Assembly: GCF_002847345.1 (NCBI RefSeq)
Contig: NZ_LXFV01000011.1
Span: 186,001 to 250,000, forward strand
DNA: 64,000 bases
Origin: Pectobacterium peruviense
GTDB taxonomy: Bacteria; Pseudomonadota; Gammaproteobacteria; Enterobacterales; Enterobacteriaceae
Direction: 5' to 3'
Positions 18,712-28,980 of the stretch are shown piece by piece. The notes beneath the pieces were generated by a model. It worked only from the letters and a program-made list of their open reading frames with translations, was not told the origin of the DNA and made no database searches. The translations under genes and the position numbers were made by a program. Positions within the stretch are counted from its first letter, which is position 1; each line of letters begins with the position of its first letter.

Positions 18712-19893
18712 CTAGCGAGTGAACGCGTAGACATCACCGTTTTTCGCCTGAATCAGCAGCTTGTCGCTGGCAACTACAGGCTTGCTCAGGAAACCAGAGC
18801 TATCCACTTTTTGTTGCGCCACAAAGCGGCCATCTGCCGTATTCAGCCAGTGCAGGTACCCTTCGGCATCACCCACAACCAGATAACCGTTATACAGCGC
18901 CGGAGCCGTTAGGTTACGGTGCAACAGATCGCTTTGGCGCCACAGGCTCACGCCGCCGTTGGTGTTCAACGCCACAACGCGATCGTCCTGATCGACCAGA
19001 TAGATGCGGTCGCCGTCAATGAGGAAATCATGCACTGAACCCAGTTCACGCTTCCACAGAACCTGACCAGAACGCAGATCCAGCGCGGTCATGTTGCCAT
19101 TGTACCCTAGTGCGTAAACCACTTCGCCCGCGACAACTGGCGTCGTGTCGACATCATTTAGACGATCGATTTCGGTTGCGCCACTCGGCTGTGAAATACG
19201 CTGTTGCCAGATGAGCTGGCCCTGATTGATCATTACAGCATTCACACGACCGTTGTCACCGCCGACAATCGCCGCACCAAATGCGGTTGTCGGTGCAGAT
19301 TCACCACGCAGAGACAGCGTCGGCATATCGAGGTTAACGCTCCACTTGATTGCGCCATCGGCTTCATTCAAGGCCTGCAACATACCGTTGCTGGTGTGAA
19401 TCAACACGACACCATCGCTAACGACAGGACGAGACAGCGCTTCACCTGCCACTTTCGTCTGCCATACTGGCGTACCATCTTCCGCATTCAGCGCATAGAC
19501 CTGCGCCTTTTCGCTGCCGACATAGACATGGTTACCAGAAACCGTTACCCCACCAGACAGCAGCGCCGGGTTATTGCGAGAGAAGAAATTGGTCTTCTCT
19601 GACAGATCCGCGCGCCAAATCTCTTTGCCGTCACTCAGATCCATCGCTTTCACCGTGCCACGACGATCGGCGGCAAAAACGCGATTATCCTGCCACGCAG
19701 GATGAAGGTTGGAATAAAACTCACCAATCCCACTTCCCACCGAGCTGTTCCACACCTTGGTTGGCGTGAACTGGTTTTCCACCTGCGGCAGTGGAGACAT
19801 AGTGACGACATCTTCTTCGCTGTTAAACAGCGAGCATCCGCTCAGCAGGGCAACAGAAACCAGTCCTACCAACAGTGTTTTACGCAATTGCAT
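18712..19893 (-). CDS. bamB: outer-membrane assembly lipoprotein BamB
   Basis: 393 residues. A lipoprotein signal peptide ends in the lipobox LLSGC (Cys20). The remainder is an eight-bladed beta-propeller with PQQ-like repeats (YALNAEDGTPVWQTKV, MTALDLRSGQVLWKREL, VVALNTNGGVSLWRQ). BamB is a scaffold of the BAM complex that inserts beta-barrel proteins into the outer membrane. It lies 10 bp downstream of yfgM, as in E. coli. Confidence 0.98.
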   Translation of the reverse strand: MQLRKTLLVGLVSVALLSGCSLFNSEEDVVTMSPLPQVENQFTPTKVWNSSVGSGIGEFYSNLHPAWQDNRVFAADRRGTVKAMDLSDGKEIWRADLSEKTNFFSRNNPALLSGGVTVSGNHVYVGSEKAQVYALNAEDGTPVWQTKVAGEALSRPVVSDGVVLIHTSNGMLQALNEADGAIKWSVNLDMPTLSLRGESAPTTAFGAAIVGGDNGRVNAVMINQGQLIWQQRISQPSGATEIDRLNDVDTTPVVAGEVVYALGYNGNMTALDLRSGQVLWKRELGSVHDFLIDGDRIYLVDQDDRVVALNTNGGVSLWRQSDLLHRNLTAPALYNGYLVVGDAEGYLHWLNTADGRFVAQQKVDSSGFLSKPVVASDKLLIQAKNGDVYAFTR

Positions 19894-19903
19894 GGAATTC
19901 CTC

Positions 19904-20524
19904 TTAGCTGGACAGGTTATTCAGTTTCATGCGCAGTAACGCTTGCTGTGCCTGCGATGGATTGGAAGACAACCCTTTGTTGTAGGCATCGCGCGCAGCC
20001 TGATTATCCCCTTTGCTAGCCAGGATATCGCCACGCACTTCAGCAGCCTGTGATGCCCAGCCTTCCAGCTTGATGGCATCCAACGTTTTCAGTGCGTCAT
20101 CCGCTTTGTTTTCCTGTAGCTGAACCCGCGCCAAACGCAGATTCACCACCGCCAGCAAATCGGCATCTTTAGTTTGCGACTGTGCCTGTACCAACTGCTG
20201 TGCTGCTTTAGCAAAATCTTTCTGATCAACGTAATGACGAGCCAGTTCCAGAGAAGCGAGCGCACCATAGGTATTCTTATTCTCGGCCGTAAATTTCTCT
20301 GTTGAAGCAATTGCTTCAGCTTTACCTTCGGCCAATTGTTCCGTTACCTGCTGATAAGACGCAGATGCTGCCTGCACGCTGTCATTTTGATGACTTTGCC
20401 AGAAACGCCAGCCAACCAGTGCACCGACGCCCAACACAACACCGACAACTAACGCCTTTCCGTTCTCCGCGAGGAAACGACGTAGTGCATCAACCTGTTC
20501 ATTCTCTGTGGTATAGACTTCCAC
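19904..20524 (-). CDS. yfgM: YfgM, SecYEG-associated ancillary translocon factor
   Basis: 206 residues from a GTG at 20524 with a strong GAGGAGAG ribosome site; a longer upstream frame was rejected because it overlaps hisS and is not conserved. One N-terminal membrane helix (ALVVGVVLGVGALVGWRFW) anchors a periplasmic TPR-like domain. E. coli YfgM links SecYEG with periplasmic chaperones and affects Rcs signalling. Between hisS and bamB. Confidence 0.94.
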   Translation of the reverse strand: MEVYTTENEQVDALRRFLAENGKALVVGVVLGVGALVGWRFWQSHQNDSVQAASASYQQVTEQLAEGKAEAIASTEKFTAENKNTYGALASLELARHYVDQKDFAKAAQQLVQAQSQTKDADLLAVVNLRLARVQLQENKADDALKTLDAIKLEGWASQAAEVRGDILASKGDNQAARDAYNKGLSSNPSQAQQALLRMKLNNLSS

Positions 20525-20537
20525 GGTGTCTCTCTCC

Positions 20538-21812
20538 TCAATCCAGTAACGTTGCCAGCCGCGATGCGACGTCGGCCTGTGCCAATGTATCCTGCTCGCC
20601 ATTACTCAGGTTTTTAACCACAACCTGACCGGCCGCCACTTCATTTTCACCTAATACCAATGCGACGCGTGCGCCCCATTTATCAGCGCGAGCGAATTGT
20701 TTCTTAAAGTTGCCACCACCGTAATTGGTCATCAGTTTCAACTGCGGCAGCGCATCACGTAATTTCTCCGCCAGTTGCATTGCGGCAACCTGCGTTCCCG
20801 CACCGGAAGAAATCAGATAAGCATCTACGCCTGACGGTGCTTTGAAATCCGGGTTCACAGACTGAACCAACAGAACCAAACGTTCCAGTCCCATCGCAAA
20901 ACCAACCGCTGGCGTCGCGTGTCCGCCCAGTTGTTCCACCATACCATCATAACGCCCACCGGCACAGACCGTGCCCTGAGCACCCAGACTGGTCGTCACC
21001 CACTCAAATACGGTGCGGTTATAGTAATCCAAACCACGGACCAGACGCGGATTAACGGTATATGGGATACCGGACTGCGTTAAAAGTTCACACAGCGTTT
21101 CAAAGTGTGCTCGCGATTCGTCATCCAGATAGTCCGTCAGCACTGGAGCCTCATTCAGCAATTCTTGAATCTGTGGATTTTTCGTATCCAGAACGCGCAA
21201 CGGATTGGTGTACATCCGGCGCAGGCAGTCTTCATCGAGCTGATCTTTATGCTGTTCGAGGAACGCCACCAGCGCGTCGCGATAGCGGGCACGCGCGTCT
21301 AACGAACCAATCGAATTCAGTTCCAGTTTTACATGATCGGAGATGCCCAGCACTCGCCACCAGCGAGCCGTCATCAGGATCAGTTCGGCATCAATATCCG
21401 GCCCTTGCAAACCAAAAACTTCACAGCCTAACTGATGAAACTGGCGATAACGCCCTTTCTGCGGACGCTCGTAGCGGAACATCGGGCCGACATACCACAG
21501 CCGCTGTTCCTGATTGTAGAGAATACCGTGCTCAATACCGGCGCGAACACAGCCTGCTGTCCCTTCTGGGCGCAGCGTCAGGCTATCGCCATTGCGATCG
21601 TCAAAGGTATACATCTCTTTTTCAACGACGTCAGTCACTTCACCGATAGCGCGCTTAAACAGCGGTGTTTGCTCGACAATCGGCAAACGAATTTCATTAT
21701 AGCCGTAGCCACTGAGCACCTGTTTCAGGCTGTTTTCAATACGCTGCCACAATGCCGTTTCGGCTGGCAGGTAATCGTTCATGCCGCGAATGGCTTGAAT
21801 ATTTTTTGCCAC
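20538..21812 (-). CDS. hisS: histidyl-tRNA synthetase
   Basis: 424 residues, the E. coli length. It is a class II aminoacyl-tRNA synthetase with motif 2 ([14 protein letters not shown]), the two histidine-specific signature blocks ([29 protein letters not shown]) and motif 3 ([13 protein letters not shown]), followed by the anticodon-binding domain. It charges tRNA-His in the cytoplasm. It follows ispG after a 137-bp spacer containing a GTGACGG/CCGTCAC hairpin (21922-21939). Confidence 0.98.
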   Translation of the reverse strand: MAKNIQAIRGMNDYLPAETALWQRIENSLKQVLSGYGYNEIRLPIVEQTPLFKRAIGEVTDVVEKEMYTFDDRNGDSLTLRPEGTAGCVRAGIEHGILYNQEQRLWYVGPMFRYERPQKGRYRQFHQLGCEVFGLQGPDIDAELILMTARWWRVLGISDHVKLELNSIGSLDARARYRDALVAFLEQHKDQLDEDCLRRMYTNPLRVLDTKNPQIQELLNEAPVLTDYLDDESRAHFETLCELLTQSGIPYTVNPRLVRGLDYYNRTVFEWVTTSLGAQGTVCAGGRYDGMVEQLGGHATPAVGFAMGLERLVLLVQSVNPDFKAPSGVDAYLISSGAGTQVAAMQLAEKLRDALPQLKLMTNYGGGNFKKQFARADKWGARVALVLGENEVAAGQVVVKNLSNGEQDTLAQADVASRLATLLD

Positions 21813-21949
21813 GTCAGTTCTCTATGCGTTTTTCAAAAAATAAACCCGATTATAGAGGGATTGTCGTCGCATCTTCAATGCGGGGCATCCCCATCGGGTT
21901 CAGGAATCGTGAATTATGCGGGTGACGGCATACCGTCACGCCGTCAGGG

Positions 21950-23071
21950 TTACCTATCCACCAGATTGACGGTAATACGCTGATTTTCGTCCATCATGGA
22001 GGCTTTCGCACGGATCTTGGCTTCTAACTGATCGATCATCTGTTCGTTATCGAAGCGCTCTCTCTGCCGCACGCCGTCTTCATAGAAGCCGCTCTTATTG
22101 TGCCCACCCGTTACACCAATGGTAGACACCAGCGCTTCACCGGGGCCATTCACCACGCAACCGATAATCGAGACATCCATCGGCGTGATGAGATCTTCCA
22201 GCCGTTGTTCTAGGGCGTTCACCGTACCGATCACGTCAAATTCCTGACGAGAGCAAGTCGGACAAGCAATGAAGTTGATTCCACGTGCACGAATACGCAG
22301 TGACTTCAGAATATCGAAGCCGACTTTCACTTCTTCAACCGGATCGGCCGCTAATGAGATACGCAGCGTATCGCCAATACCTTCAGACAGCAGTAAACCG
22401 AGGCCGATAGCCGATTTCACCGCACCGCTGCGCGCCCCACCGGCTTCGGTGATACCAAGGTGCAGAGGCTGATCAATACGTGATGCCAGCAGACGATAGG
22501 ATTGCACCGCAAGGAAAACATCCGAGGCTTTAACGCTGACTTTAAACTGATCGAAGTTCAGGCGATCAAGGATATCAACATGGCGCATCGCCGATTCCAG
22601 CAATGCTTCCGGCGTTGGTTCACCATATTTTTCCTGTATATCTTTTTCCAGCGAACCGCCGTTCACACCAATGCGGATCGGGATATTGTTGTAACGTGCA
22701 CAGTCGACAACCGAGCGAATACGCTCTTCGTTACCAATATTGCCGGGATTGATACGCAGACAGTCGACGCCATATTCCGCGACTTTCAGCGCGATGCGGT
22801 AGTCAAAATGAATGTCAGCAACTAACGGGACATTCACCTGCTGTTTGATAAGCTTAAAGGCTTCCGCCGCGTCCATAGTCGGCACAGAAACGCGGACGAT
22901 ATCGACGCCAACACGTTCCAGCGCTTTGATTTGATTGACGGTTGCTTCAACGTCGGTGGTTCGGGTGTTGGTCATGGATTGCACCGCAATCGGCGCACCA
23001 TCACCAACAGGCACCTTGCCGACGTAAATCCGTGTTGATTTTCGACGGGTTATGGGTGCAGCGTTATGCAT
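21950..23071 (-). CDS. ispG: 4-hydroxy-3-methylbut-2-enyl-diphosphate synthase (IspG/GcpE)
   Basis: 373 residues. The N-terminal TIM barrel ([20 protein letters not shown]) precedes the iron-sulfur domain, whose cluster ligands are in IACPTCSR and [12 protein letters not shown]. It reduces methylerythritol cyclodiphosphate in the non-mevalonate isoprenoid pathway and needs a [4Fe-4S] cluster, presumably supplied through the Isc system further right in this window. It lies between rodZ and hisS. Confidence 0.98.
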   Translation of the reverse strand: MHNAAPITRRKSTRIYVGKVPVGDGAPIAVQSMTNTRTTDVEATVNQIKALERVGVDIVRVSVPTMDAAEAFKLIKQQVNVPLVADIHFDYRIALKVAEYGVDCLRINPGNIGNEERIRSVVDCARYNNIPIRIGVNGGSLEKDIQEKYGEPTPEALLESAMRHVDILDRLNFDQFKVSVKASDVFLAVQSYRLLASRIDQPLHLGITEAGGARSGAVKSAIGLGLLLSEGIGDTLRISLAADPVEEVKVGFDILKSLRIRARGINFIACPTCSRQEFDVIGTVNALEQRLEDLITPMDVSIIGCVVNGPGEALVSTIGVTGGHNKSGFYEDGVRQRERFDNEQMIDQLEAKIRAKASMMDENQRITVNLVDR

Positions 23072-23111
23072 TACTTCATCTCCAACATTGCAGTCTTACC
23101 TGAACAACACG

Positions 23112-24104
23112 TTATTCTGCAGTCAACGTCAGGCGTGCAACCTGACTGCTGCGCACGAATCGGGTTAAATCGACTGGCTTACCTTGAAATTGAATCTGTA
23201 CCGCAGCAGGTGCACCAATTTTTAGCTTATAGGGTGACTGACCATCCAGATTCAGCGTGCCGCCATTACGCTGCATGCCGCTAAACAGTTTCTTACCGCT
23301 GGCATCCGTGACTTCCAACCAGCAATCGGCAGTAAAAGTCATCACCAATGCATGCGCTGCCGAGACTGGATTGCTATCCGCTACCGTAGCAGTCGGTGCA
23401 ACTGCCCCAGCGCCTAACAATGCGTTACCCACAGCCTGCAGCTGTGTGGCGTTCGCCTGTGAAGGTGATTGGCTGGACAGTGCAGCAGAGGATGCGATTG
23501 TAGAAGAAGGAGACGTTGTCGCCGCGATAGTAGCGGACAGATCGACTGGCGTTGAAGGCGGTGTCGCTACGGAACCCGGTGCCGCCGTTTCCTGCGGAGC
23601 ACTGTTATCCATCAGCGGAACTGACTGCCCTTCCGTTTGCGCCTGCATCGAACTAGCGTGATCGACCATGCTATTGATCTCAGCCTGTTGAGCCTGATGG
23701 TTTTGCCACCACCACGCGCCTGTCAGTCCAAGAACAACCAGCACGACCAGCCAGGTGATTGTCATCAACCAGCCATCACGCTTTTTGCGGCTTTTTTTCA
23801 GCGAAAAACTCTGCATCGGCGAAACCGAGATCGTTTTAGGCGCAGCTTGTTTATCCACTACGGGAAGCAGGTCACCTTCAGGCAAATGAACCAGCTTGGC
23901 ATAAGAACGGATATAGCCGCGCAGAAAGGTCGGCGCTAAATCAGCAGGAGTCGTACCGTCTTCAATATCACGGACGGTGGTGATTTTAAGGCACAAACGC
24001 TCGGCAATAGTTTGCTGAGTCAGACCAAGGCGTTCACGCGCCTCACGCAGACGTTCGCCGGGTAGTTTTGCTTCTGTTGTATCTTGGGTGGTTTCAGTAT
24101 TCAT
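23112..24104 (-). CDS. rodZ: cytoskeletal protein RodZ
   Basis: 330 residues: N-terminal Xre-type helix-turn-helix ([20 protein letters not shown]), a single membrane helix ([20 protein letters not shown], about residues 116-135), a Ser/Thr/Ala/Pro-rich periplasmic linker, and a C-terminal beta domain ([19 protein letters not shown]). RodZ links MreB to the cell-wall elongation machinery and sets rod shape. It overlaps pilW by 11 bp. Confidence 0.97.
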   Translation of the reverse strand: MNTETTQDTTEAKLPGERLREARERLGLTQQTIAERLCLKITTVRDIEDGTTPADLAPTFLRGYIRSYAKLVHLPEGDLLPVVDKQAAPKTISVSPMQSFSLKKSRKKRDGWLMTITWLVVLVVLGLTGAWWWQNHQAQQAEINSMVDHASSMQAQTEGQSVPLMDNSAPQETAAPGSVATPPSTPVDLSATIAATTSPSSTIASSAALSSQSPSQANATQLQAVGNALLGAGAVAPTATVADSNPVSAAHALVMTFTADCWLEVTDASGKKLFSGMQRNGGTLNLDGQSPYKLKIGAPAAVQIQFQGKPVDLTRFVRSSQVARLTLTAE

Positions 24105-24891
24105 TAGCTAAGAAATGCTGGTACTGTTTAGATTGTGGAAAACTTCGCGCCAGCACGTTGCCATAACGTTCTTTATCGCCATCATGGCCCGCTAACGCGG
24201 CGAAACGAATCTGTAACCATAAACTTTCGGCACTGGCCGGAAGACTATGCTGATAAACATCAAGCAGCAACCGCGTTTGCTCATTTTTCCCGGCAGAAAA
24301 CTGTTTGTTTGCTTCTGCCAGCAAAGCACTGCCTTTCGTCGGGTCATATTTCAGCGCCCGACTTAATAAATTGCGCGCGTCTTCAGTCTGTCCAGCATTG
24401 AAAAAGCAGTATCCCGCATTTTCCAACGCATCAGCAACCTGACTGTAATCAGGAAGTTGTGCAGCCGCACTAAACTGTCGCTGAGCCGCTACATACTGCC
24501 CTAAACTACACAGAAACGCACCGTAATTATTCATGACGCTGCCATTTTCCGGTGCCCTATTCAACACATGCTGATAACGCTGTTCAGCCAAACGGTTTTC
24601 ACCTATCCGCTGCTCGTAAAGCGCCATCCCCAATTGTGTTCGATAATCCTGCGGGGCAATCGCCACCGCCTTCTCAAGATTCTGCCGAGCCGAATCCAGA
24701 TTATTGTGCGCCAGATACGCCAACCCCAGCTGTAAGCGGGTTTGGGCGACAGCTGGATTTGTCGTCTGCTGAGGCGAATGTACACACCCCGCCAGCAGCA
24801 ACATCGCAAACAGGCTACTCAGCCAATACATTCCCTGCGTTAACGCTATTCCGTGTAATAAAGACAGTCCCTGCACTAGAGGCTTTGCCAT
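24094..24891 (-). CDS. pilW: type IV pilus biogenesis/stability lipoprotein PilW
   Basis: 265 residues with a lipobox (LLLAGC) after a hydrophobic stretch, then tandem TPR repeats ([40 protein letters not shown]). A shorter start at 24831 ([10 protein letters not shown]) would put the lipobox at a more typical distance; the longer start has the better GAGGGAG ribosome site. PilW/PilF helps assemble the secretin of type IV pili. Its position before rodZ matches E. coli (yfgA-yfgB region). Confidence 0.9.
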   Translation of the reverse strand: MAKPLVQGLSLLHGIALTQGMYWLSSLFAMLLLAGCVHSPQQTTNPAVAQTRLQLGLAYLAHNNLDSARQNLEKAVAIAPQDYRTQLGMALYEQRIGENRLAEQRYQHVLNRAPENGSVMNNYGAFLCSLGQYVAAQRQFSAAAQLPDYSQVADALENAGYCFFNAGQTEDARNLLSRALKYDPTKGSALLAEANKQFSAGKNEQTRLLLDVYQHSLPASAESLWLQIRFAALAGHDGDKERYGNVLARSFPQSKQYQHFLANEY

Positions 24892-25083
24892 CCCTGTTCT
24901 CCCTCATTTGTCATCCTTGCCAAAGAGGTTACCTGAATATGCGCAGAGTGCGCCGTCCTACCTGACAACAACGCGGCACGCTTCGCAGTTTGTCCGTATT
25001 TGCCCTGCAACTTGCGTTGGTGAAACGACATCGGCGACAAGACGTCGGGTTAGCGCTGCCGCGTTAACCCACGCCATTCGTTA

Positions 25084-26328
25084 TCAGACCGCTTTCACCG
25101 TGATAGGTTCACCCGCCATTTTCTTCTTCAGCGTACGCTTGGTTCTGTCCACGACTTCACCCGCCAACTGACCGCAGGCAGCATCAATGTCATCCCCACG
25201 GGTTTTACGTACAATCGTCGTGAAACCATATTCCATCAGCACTTTGGAGAAACGGTCAACGCGGCTATTTGAGCTACGGCCATACGGCGCGCCAGGGAAC
25301 GGGTTCCACGGAATCAGGTTGATCTTGCACGGCGTATCTTTCAGGCATTCAGCCAGTTGATGCGCATGTTCAGTGCCATCATTGATATGATCCAGCATCA
25401 CATACTCAACGGTCACGCGGCCCTGATTGGCATTGGATTTTTCCAGATAGCGGCGCACCGCACTCAGGAACATCTCGATGTTATATTTTTTGTTGATCGG
25501 CATGATTTCGTTGCGGATGTCGTCAGTCGGCGCATGCAGTGAAATCGCCAATGCAACATCAATCATATCGCCCAGTTTATCCAATGCAGGCACGACGCCT
25601 GACGTGGACAGCGTCACGCGACGCTTGGACAAACCAAAGCCGAAATCATCCAGCATGATTTCCATCGCTGGCACCACATTAGTCAGGTTCAGCAGCGGTT
25701 CGCCCATGCCCATCATTACCACGTTGGTGATCGGGCGCTGACCGGTAACTTTAAAAGCACCGATGATCTTCGCTGCACGCCACACCTGACCAATGATTTC
25801 CGATACGCGCAGGTTGCGGTTAAAGCCCTGCTGCGCCGTTGAACAGAATTTGCACTCCAGCGCACAGCCGACCTGAGACGATACGCACAGCGTGGCGCGA
25901 TCTTCTTCTGGAATATAAACCGTTTCAACCCGTTGGCCGCCCACCAGAATCGCCCACTTAATAGTGCCGTCGGAAGAGCGCTGTTCGTCTACCACTTCAG
26001 GTGCGCGAATTTCAGCGATCGCCTGCAATTTGGAACGAAAGACTTTATTGATATCCGTCATCTGGTTGAAGTCATCACAGCAGTAGTGATACATCCACTT
26101 CATGACCTGATCGGCGCGGAATGGTTTCTCTCCCATCGACATGAAGAGGTCACGCATTTGCTGACGATTAAGATCCAGCAGGTTAATTTTTTCCGCACTG
26201 GCTTTGACGGATTGAGGGGCATCAGCAGACGCCGGAGAGAATTCAGACACGGTTTGCTCGGATACAGTAGTTGTTGTAGATGGAGTCGTTTCAGACACGA
26301 TGATTTCAGACGCGATTTGCTTAGACAT
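25084..26328 (-). CDS. rlmN: dual-specificity RNA methyltransferase RlmN
   Basis: 414 residues against 384 in E. coli. It is a radical-SAM enzyme with the cluster motif [16 protein letters not shown] (SAM binding) and the catalytic Cys in DIDAACGQL near the C-terminus. It methylates C2 of A2503 in 23S rRNA and of A37 in some tRNAs. The extra length is an N-terminal stretch of about 45 residues rich in Ser, Thr and Val before [12 protein letters not shown], where homology begins. An internal start there is possible but no strong ribosome site was seen. Confidence 0.96.
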   Translation of the reverse strand: MSKQIASEIIVSETTPSTTTTVSEQTVSEFSPASADAPQSVKASAEKINLLDLNRQQMRDLFMSMGEKPFRADQVMKWMYHYCCDDFNQMTDINKVFRSKLQAIAEIRAPEVVDEQRSSDGTIKWAILVGGQRVETVYIPEEDRATLCVSSQVGCALECKFCSTAQQGFNRNLRVSEIIGQVWRAAKIIGAFKVTGQRPITNVVMMGMGEPLLNLTNVVPAMEIMLDDFGFGLSKRRVTLSTSGVVPALDKLGDMIDVALAISLHAPTDDIRNEIMPINKKYNIEMFLSAVRRYLEKSNANQGRVTVEYVMLDHINDGTEHAHQLAECLKDTPCKINLIPWNPFPGAPYGRSSNSRVDRFSKVLMEYGFTTIVRKTRGDDIDAACGQLAGEVVDRTKRTLKKKMAGEPITVKAV

Positions 26329-26404
26329 TGTAAATCCTGGCCTCGTTGTTACACGTTATGGCGCTAAAAAAGAAGGTGGAGTTCGATGGTGATAACCAAA
26401 GAAA

Positions 26405-26436
26405 CGCCCCGGGCAAGTGCAGGCTCATCCGGGGCG
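26405..26436. other. GC-rich hairpin between ndk and rlmN
   Basis: CGCCCCGG (26405-26412) and CCGGGGCG (26429-26436) pair over a 16-base loop. No T tract on either side; possibly an attenuator or mRNA-stability element. Confidence 0.4.
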
Positions 26437-26600
26437 CAGCATTGTACAAAGTTTAAAACAGGTAAGCTACCATCACCGCTTTTTTTCTGTGTCATCGCTT
26501 CAGTGTCGCACACTGACTCGGTAAAAAGGGCAACATCACAGGTGCTCATCTGTTATTACGCATAAAAACCAATCATGCGTAACAGGGCACACACGCAGAA

Positions 26601-27029
26601 TTACGCGCGCGGGCAGATTTCGTCGTCGCTGAAGAAATAAGCGATTTCACGTTGAGCAGATTCAATAGAATCTGAACCGTGCACCGCGTTCGCCGTGAAG
26701 CTGTCCGCGTAGTCAGCACGCAGCGTTCCCGCCAGCGCGTTGGCTGGGTTCGTAGCACCCATGATGTCACGGTTACGTTGAACGGCGTTTTCACCTTCCA
26801 GCGCCTGCACCATGATCGGGCCAGACATCATGAATTCGACCAGACCATCAAAGAACGGCTTACCTTTATGCTCAGCGTAGAAGCCTTCCGCTTGCTCGCG
26901 GTTCAAGCGCAGCATTTTAGCCGCAACGATGGTAAAACCGGCGCTTTCAAAGCGTGCATAAATCGCACCGATGGCATTCTTGGCAACCGCATTAGGTTTT
27001 ACGATGGAGAAGGTACGTTCTATCGTCAT
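26601..27029 (-). CDS. ndk: nucleoside diphosphate kinase
   Basis: 142 residues with the family signature: [14 protein letters not shown], the catalytic histidine in [12 protein letters not shown], and the C-terminal [14 protein letters not shown]. It balances NTP pools by phosphate transfer through the histidine. Lies upstream of rlmN, the E. coli order. Confidence 0.98.
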   Translation of the reverse strand: MTIERTFSIVKPNAVAKNAIGAIYARFESAGFTIVAAKMLRLNREQAEGFYAEHKGKPFFDGLVEFMMSGPIMVQALEGENAVQRNRDIMGATNPANALAGTLRADYADSFTANAVHGSDSIESAQREIAYFFSDDEICPRA

Positions 27030-27386
27030 ATTGACCTCATTAACTAAACTGTCAGATTGCAGCCGGATTATAAGAATTGTATACCCGGCCGGTGAAAGTG
27101 GCGCAAATTATAGGGGTACTGACCTTTGTTGCCTACCAAGTAGATAACATTTTATTAAAAAATATTACCTCTCATTTTCTCTTCATTAACGATTACGCAT
27201 CGCGTTTTTTCGTTCCCCACCGCTCCTGTACGGAATGTAACAAATCATCAGCGATCACAGTTCTGAAGGTTACTTGTAACGTTATAGGTTATTTGTTTTT
27301 AAAACAATAAGATAACTGGAATCTCGTTGTCATTCACTGCTAGCCTGCTGCTGTACCCACCATAATGGCCAGTAAGAGGGCTGATA
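27030..27386. promoter_or_regulatory. divergent ndk / aglA promoter region
   Basis: 357 AT-rich bp between divergent genes. GTTAC-TT-GTAAC (27269-27280) is a small palindrome about 107 bp before aglA, followed by GTTATAGGTTATTTG; it could be an operator for the RpiR-type regulator encoded at 31383-32171. No clear CRP site was found. Confidence 0.3.
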
Positions 27387-28967
27387 ATGAAAAGAGCGGT
27401 CAACGCATTACAAAATTTCGGCAAGTCCCTTTATGGGCCAGTGCTGATACTCCCGATTGTCGGGTTATTCATCGCATTTGGGAACGTGTTCGGTAACGGC
27501 AATTTAGCAGGCTATGTCCCTTTACTTAATCACCCCTTAATTCAAGATTTTGGTCAACTGGTTTCCAAATCTGCCGTGGCGATTCTGGCTAATTTGGCGC
27601 TGGTGTTCGCCGTCGGGATTCCTATCGGGCTGGCGAAGCGTGATAAGGGCTATGCCGCATTGATCGGCCTGGTGATGTTCATCATCTTCATTAATGCCAT
27701 GAATATCACACTGCAATTACAGGGCAAACTCGTGCCAGCCGCCGAGATGCGCCCCGCTGGGCAGGGAATGGTGCTGGGCGTTCAGGTGCTGGAAATGGGC
27801 GTTTTCGCCGGTATTCTGATCGGTGGATTCGCAGGCTATCTGTATAACCGCTACTCCAGTAAACAGTTTAACGGTGTCATGGCGATCTATTCCGGCCACT
27901 GCTTCGTCGCTATTCTGGTGATTCCGTTAGCGATTGCACTGGGCTTTGTAATGAGCACCGTTTGGCCTTTTGCTCAGCACGGCATTACTTGGCTGGCCTT
28001 CGCCATCAAAGGTGCGGGTCCTGTTGGCATCGCGATTTATGGCTTTCTGGAACGCATTCTGATCCCCACCGGGCTGCATCATCTGGTCTATACCCCGTTC
28101 TTGTACACCGAACTGGGCGGCACCGCCGAGGTGTGCGGCAAGCTGTATCAGGGCGCACGCAACATCTACTTTGCTGAAATGGCCTGTCAGGACGTCAAAC
28201 AGCTGAGTTCAACCGTGGTCTGGGATGCACGCGGCATCAGTAAAATGTTTGGTCTGACTGCCGCGGCGCTGGCAATGTACGTCACGGCGAAGCCAGAAAA
28301 ACGACTGGCAGCGAAAGCCATTCTGATTCCGGCGGCTTTTACCTCTTTCTTACTGGGCGTCACCGAACCGCTGGAGTTCTCCTTCCTGTTCGTCGCGCCG
28401 ATGCTGTTTGCCGTTCACGCGGTGCTCACCGGCATAGGCATGATGCTGTTCTCCATCATGGGCGTGCATGCGATTGGTGCCAATGGCGTCATCGACTTCC
28501 TGCTCTATAACCTGCCGCTGGGCATCGAGAAATCCAACTGGCCGATGTATATCGCGGTCGGGCTGATCATGTCGGTGATTTACTTCTTCGTCTTCCGCTT
28601 CCTGATTCTGTATTTCGACATGCCAACACCAGGGCGTGAAACCGATGAGGAAGAAACGAAGCTTTACTCCAAAACCGAATATCAGTCCAAGACCGAGAAT
28701 CAGGCGAAAACGCAAGACGCAGTGAAAGGTGATGCTCAGCTTGTCGGAGCCACCATCATCGCGGGGCTGGGCGGCAAACCCAATATTGAGGTGGTGGATA
28801 ACTGCTACACCCGCCTGCGGGTCACGCTCATCGACCCAGCTTTGGTAGACGAACAACAGCTTAAGAACACCGGTGCGAAAGCCGTTATCCGACAGGGTAA
28901 CAACGTACAGGTGGTTTACGGACTTCACGTCAAAACTATACGCGAAGCAGTTGAAAACGCGCTTTAA
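27387..28967 (+). CDS. aglA: alpha-glucoside PTS transporter, EIICB
   Basis: 526 residues. Residues about 1-420 form the membrane EIIC domain of the glucose/maltose PTS class (KSLYGPVLILPIVGLFIAFG; GVTEPLEFSFLFVAPMLF). A Gln/Lys/Thr-rich linker leads to the EIIB domain with the phosphorylated cysteine in DNCYTRLRV (Cys473). It imports and phosphorylates alpha-glucosides; no EIIA is fused, so a glucose-type EIIA (Crr) is presumably borrowed. It is followed 13 bp later by a GH4 6-phospho-alpha-glucosidase, which fits AglA/AglB of Klebsiella. Exact sugar unknown. Confidence 0.85.
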   Translation: MKRAVNALQNFGKSLYGPVLILPIVGLFIAFGNVFGNGNLAGYVPLLNHPLIQDFGQLVSKSAVAILANLALVFAVGIPIGLAKRDKGYAALIGLVMFIIFINAMNITLQLQGKLVPAAEMRPAGQGMVLGVQVLEMGVFAGILIGGFAGYLYNRYSSKQFNGVMAIYSGHCFVAILVIPLAIALGFVMSTVWPFAQHGITWLAFAIKGAGPVGIAIYGFLERILIPTGLHHLVYTPFLYTELGGTAEVCGKLYQGARNIYFAEMACQDVKQLSSTVVWDARGISKMFGLTAAALAMYVTAKPEKRLAAKAILIPAAFTSFLLGVTEPLEFSFLFVAPMLFAVHAVLTGIGMMLFSIMGVHAIGANGVIDFLLYNLPLGIEKSNWPMYIAVGLIMSVIYFFVFRFLILYFDMPTPGRETDEEETKLYSKTEYQSKTENQAKTQDAVKGDAQLVGATIIAGLGGKPNIEVVDNCYTRLRVTLIDPALVDEQQLKNTGAKAVIRQGNNVQVVYGLHVKTIREAVENAL

Positions 28968-28980
28968 CAGGAGACTGACC

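Noticed and set aside
20525-20602. Longer start for YfgM
   Set aside because: It would overlap hisS and is not conserved; the GTG at 20524 has a strong ribosome site.
26364-26549. 61-codon minus-strand frame between ndk and rlmN
   Set aside because: It includes the GC-rich hairpin and shows no domain or ribosome site.
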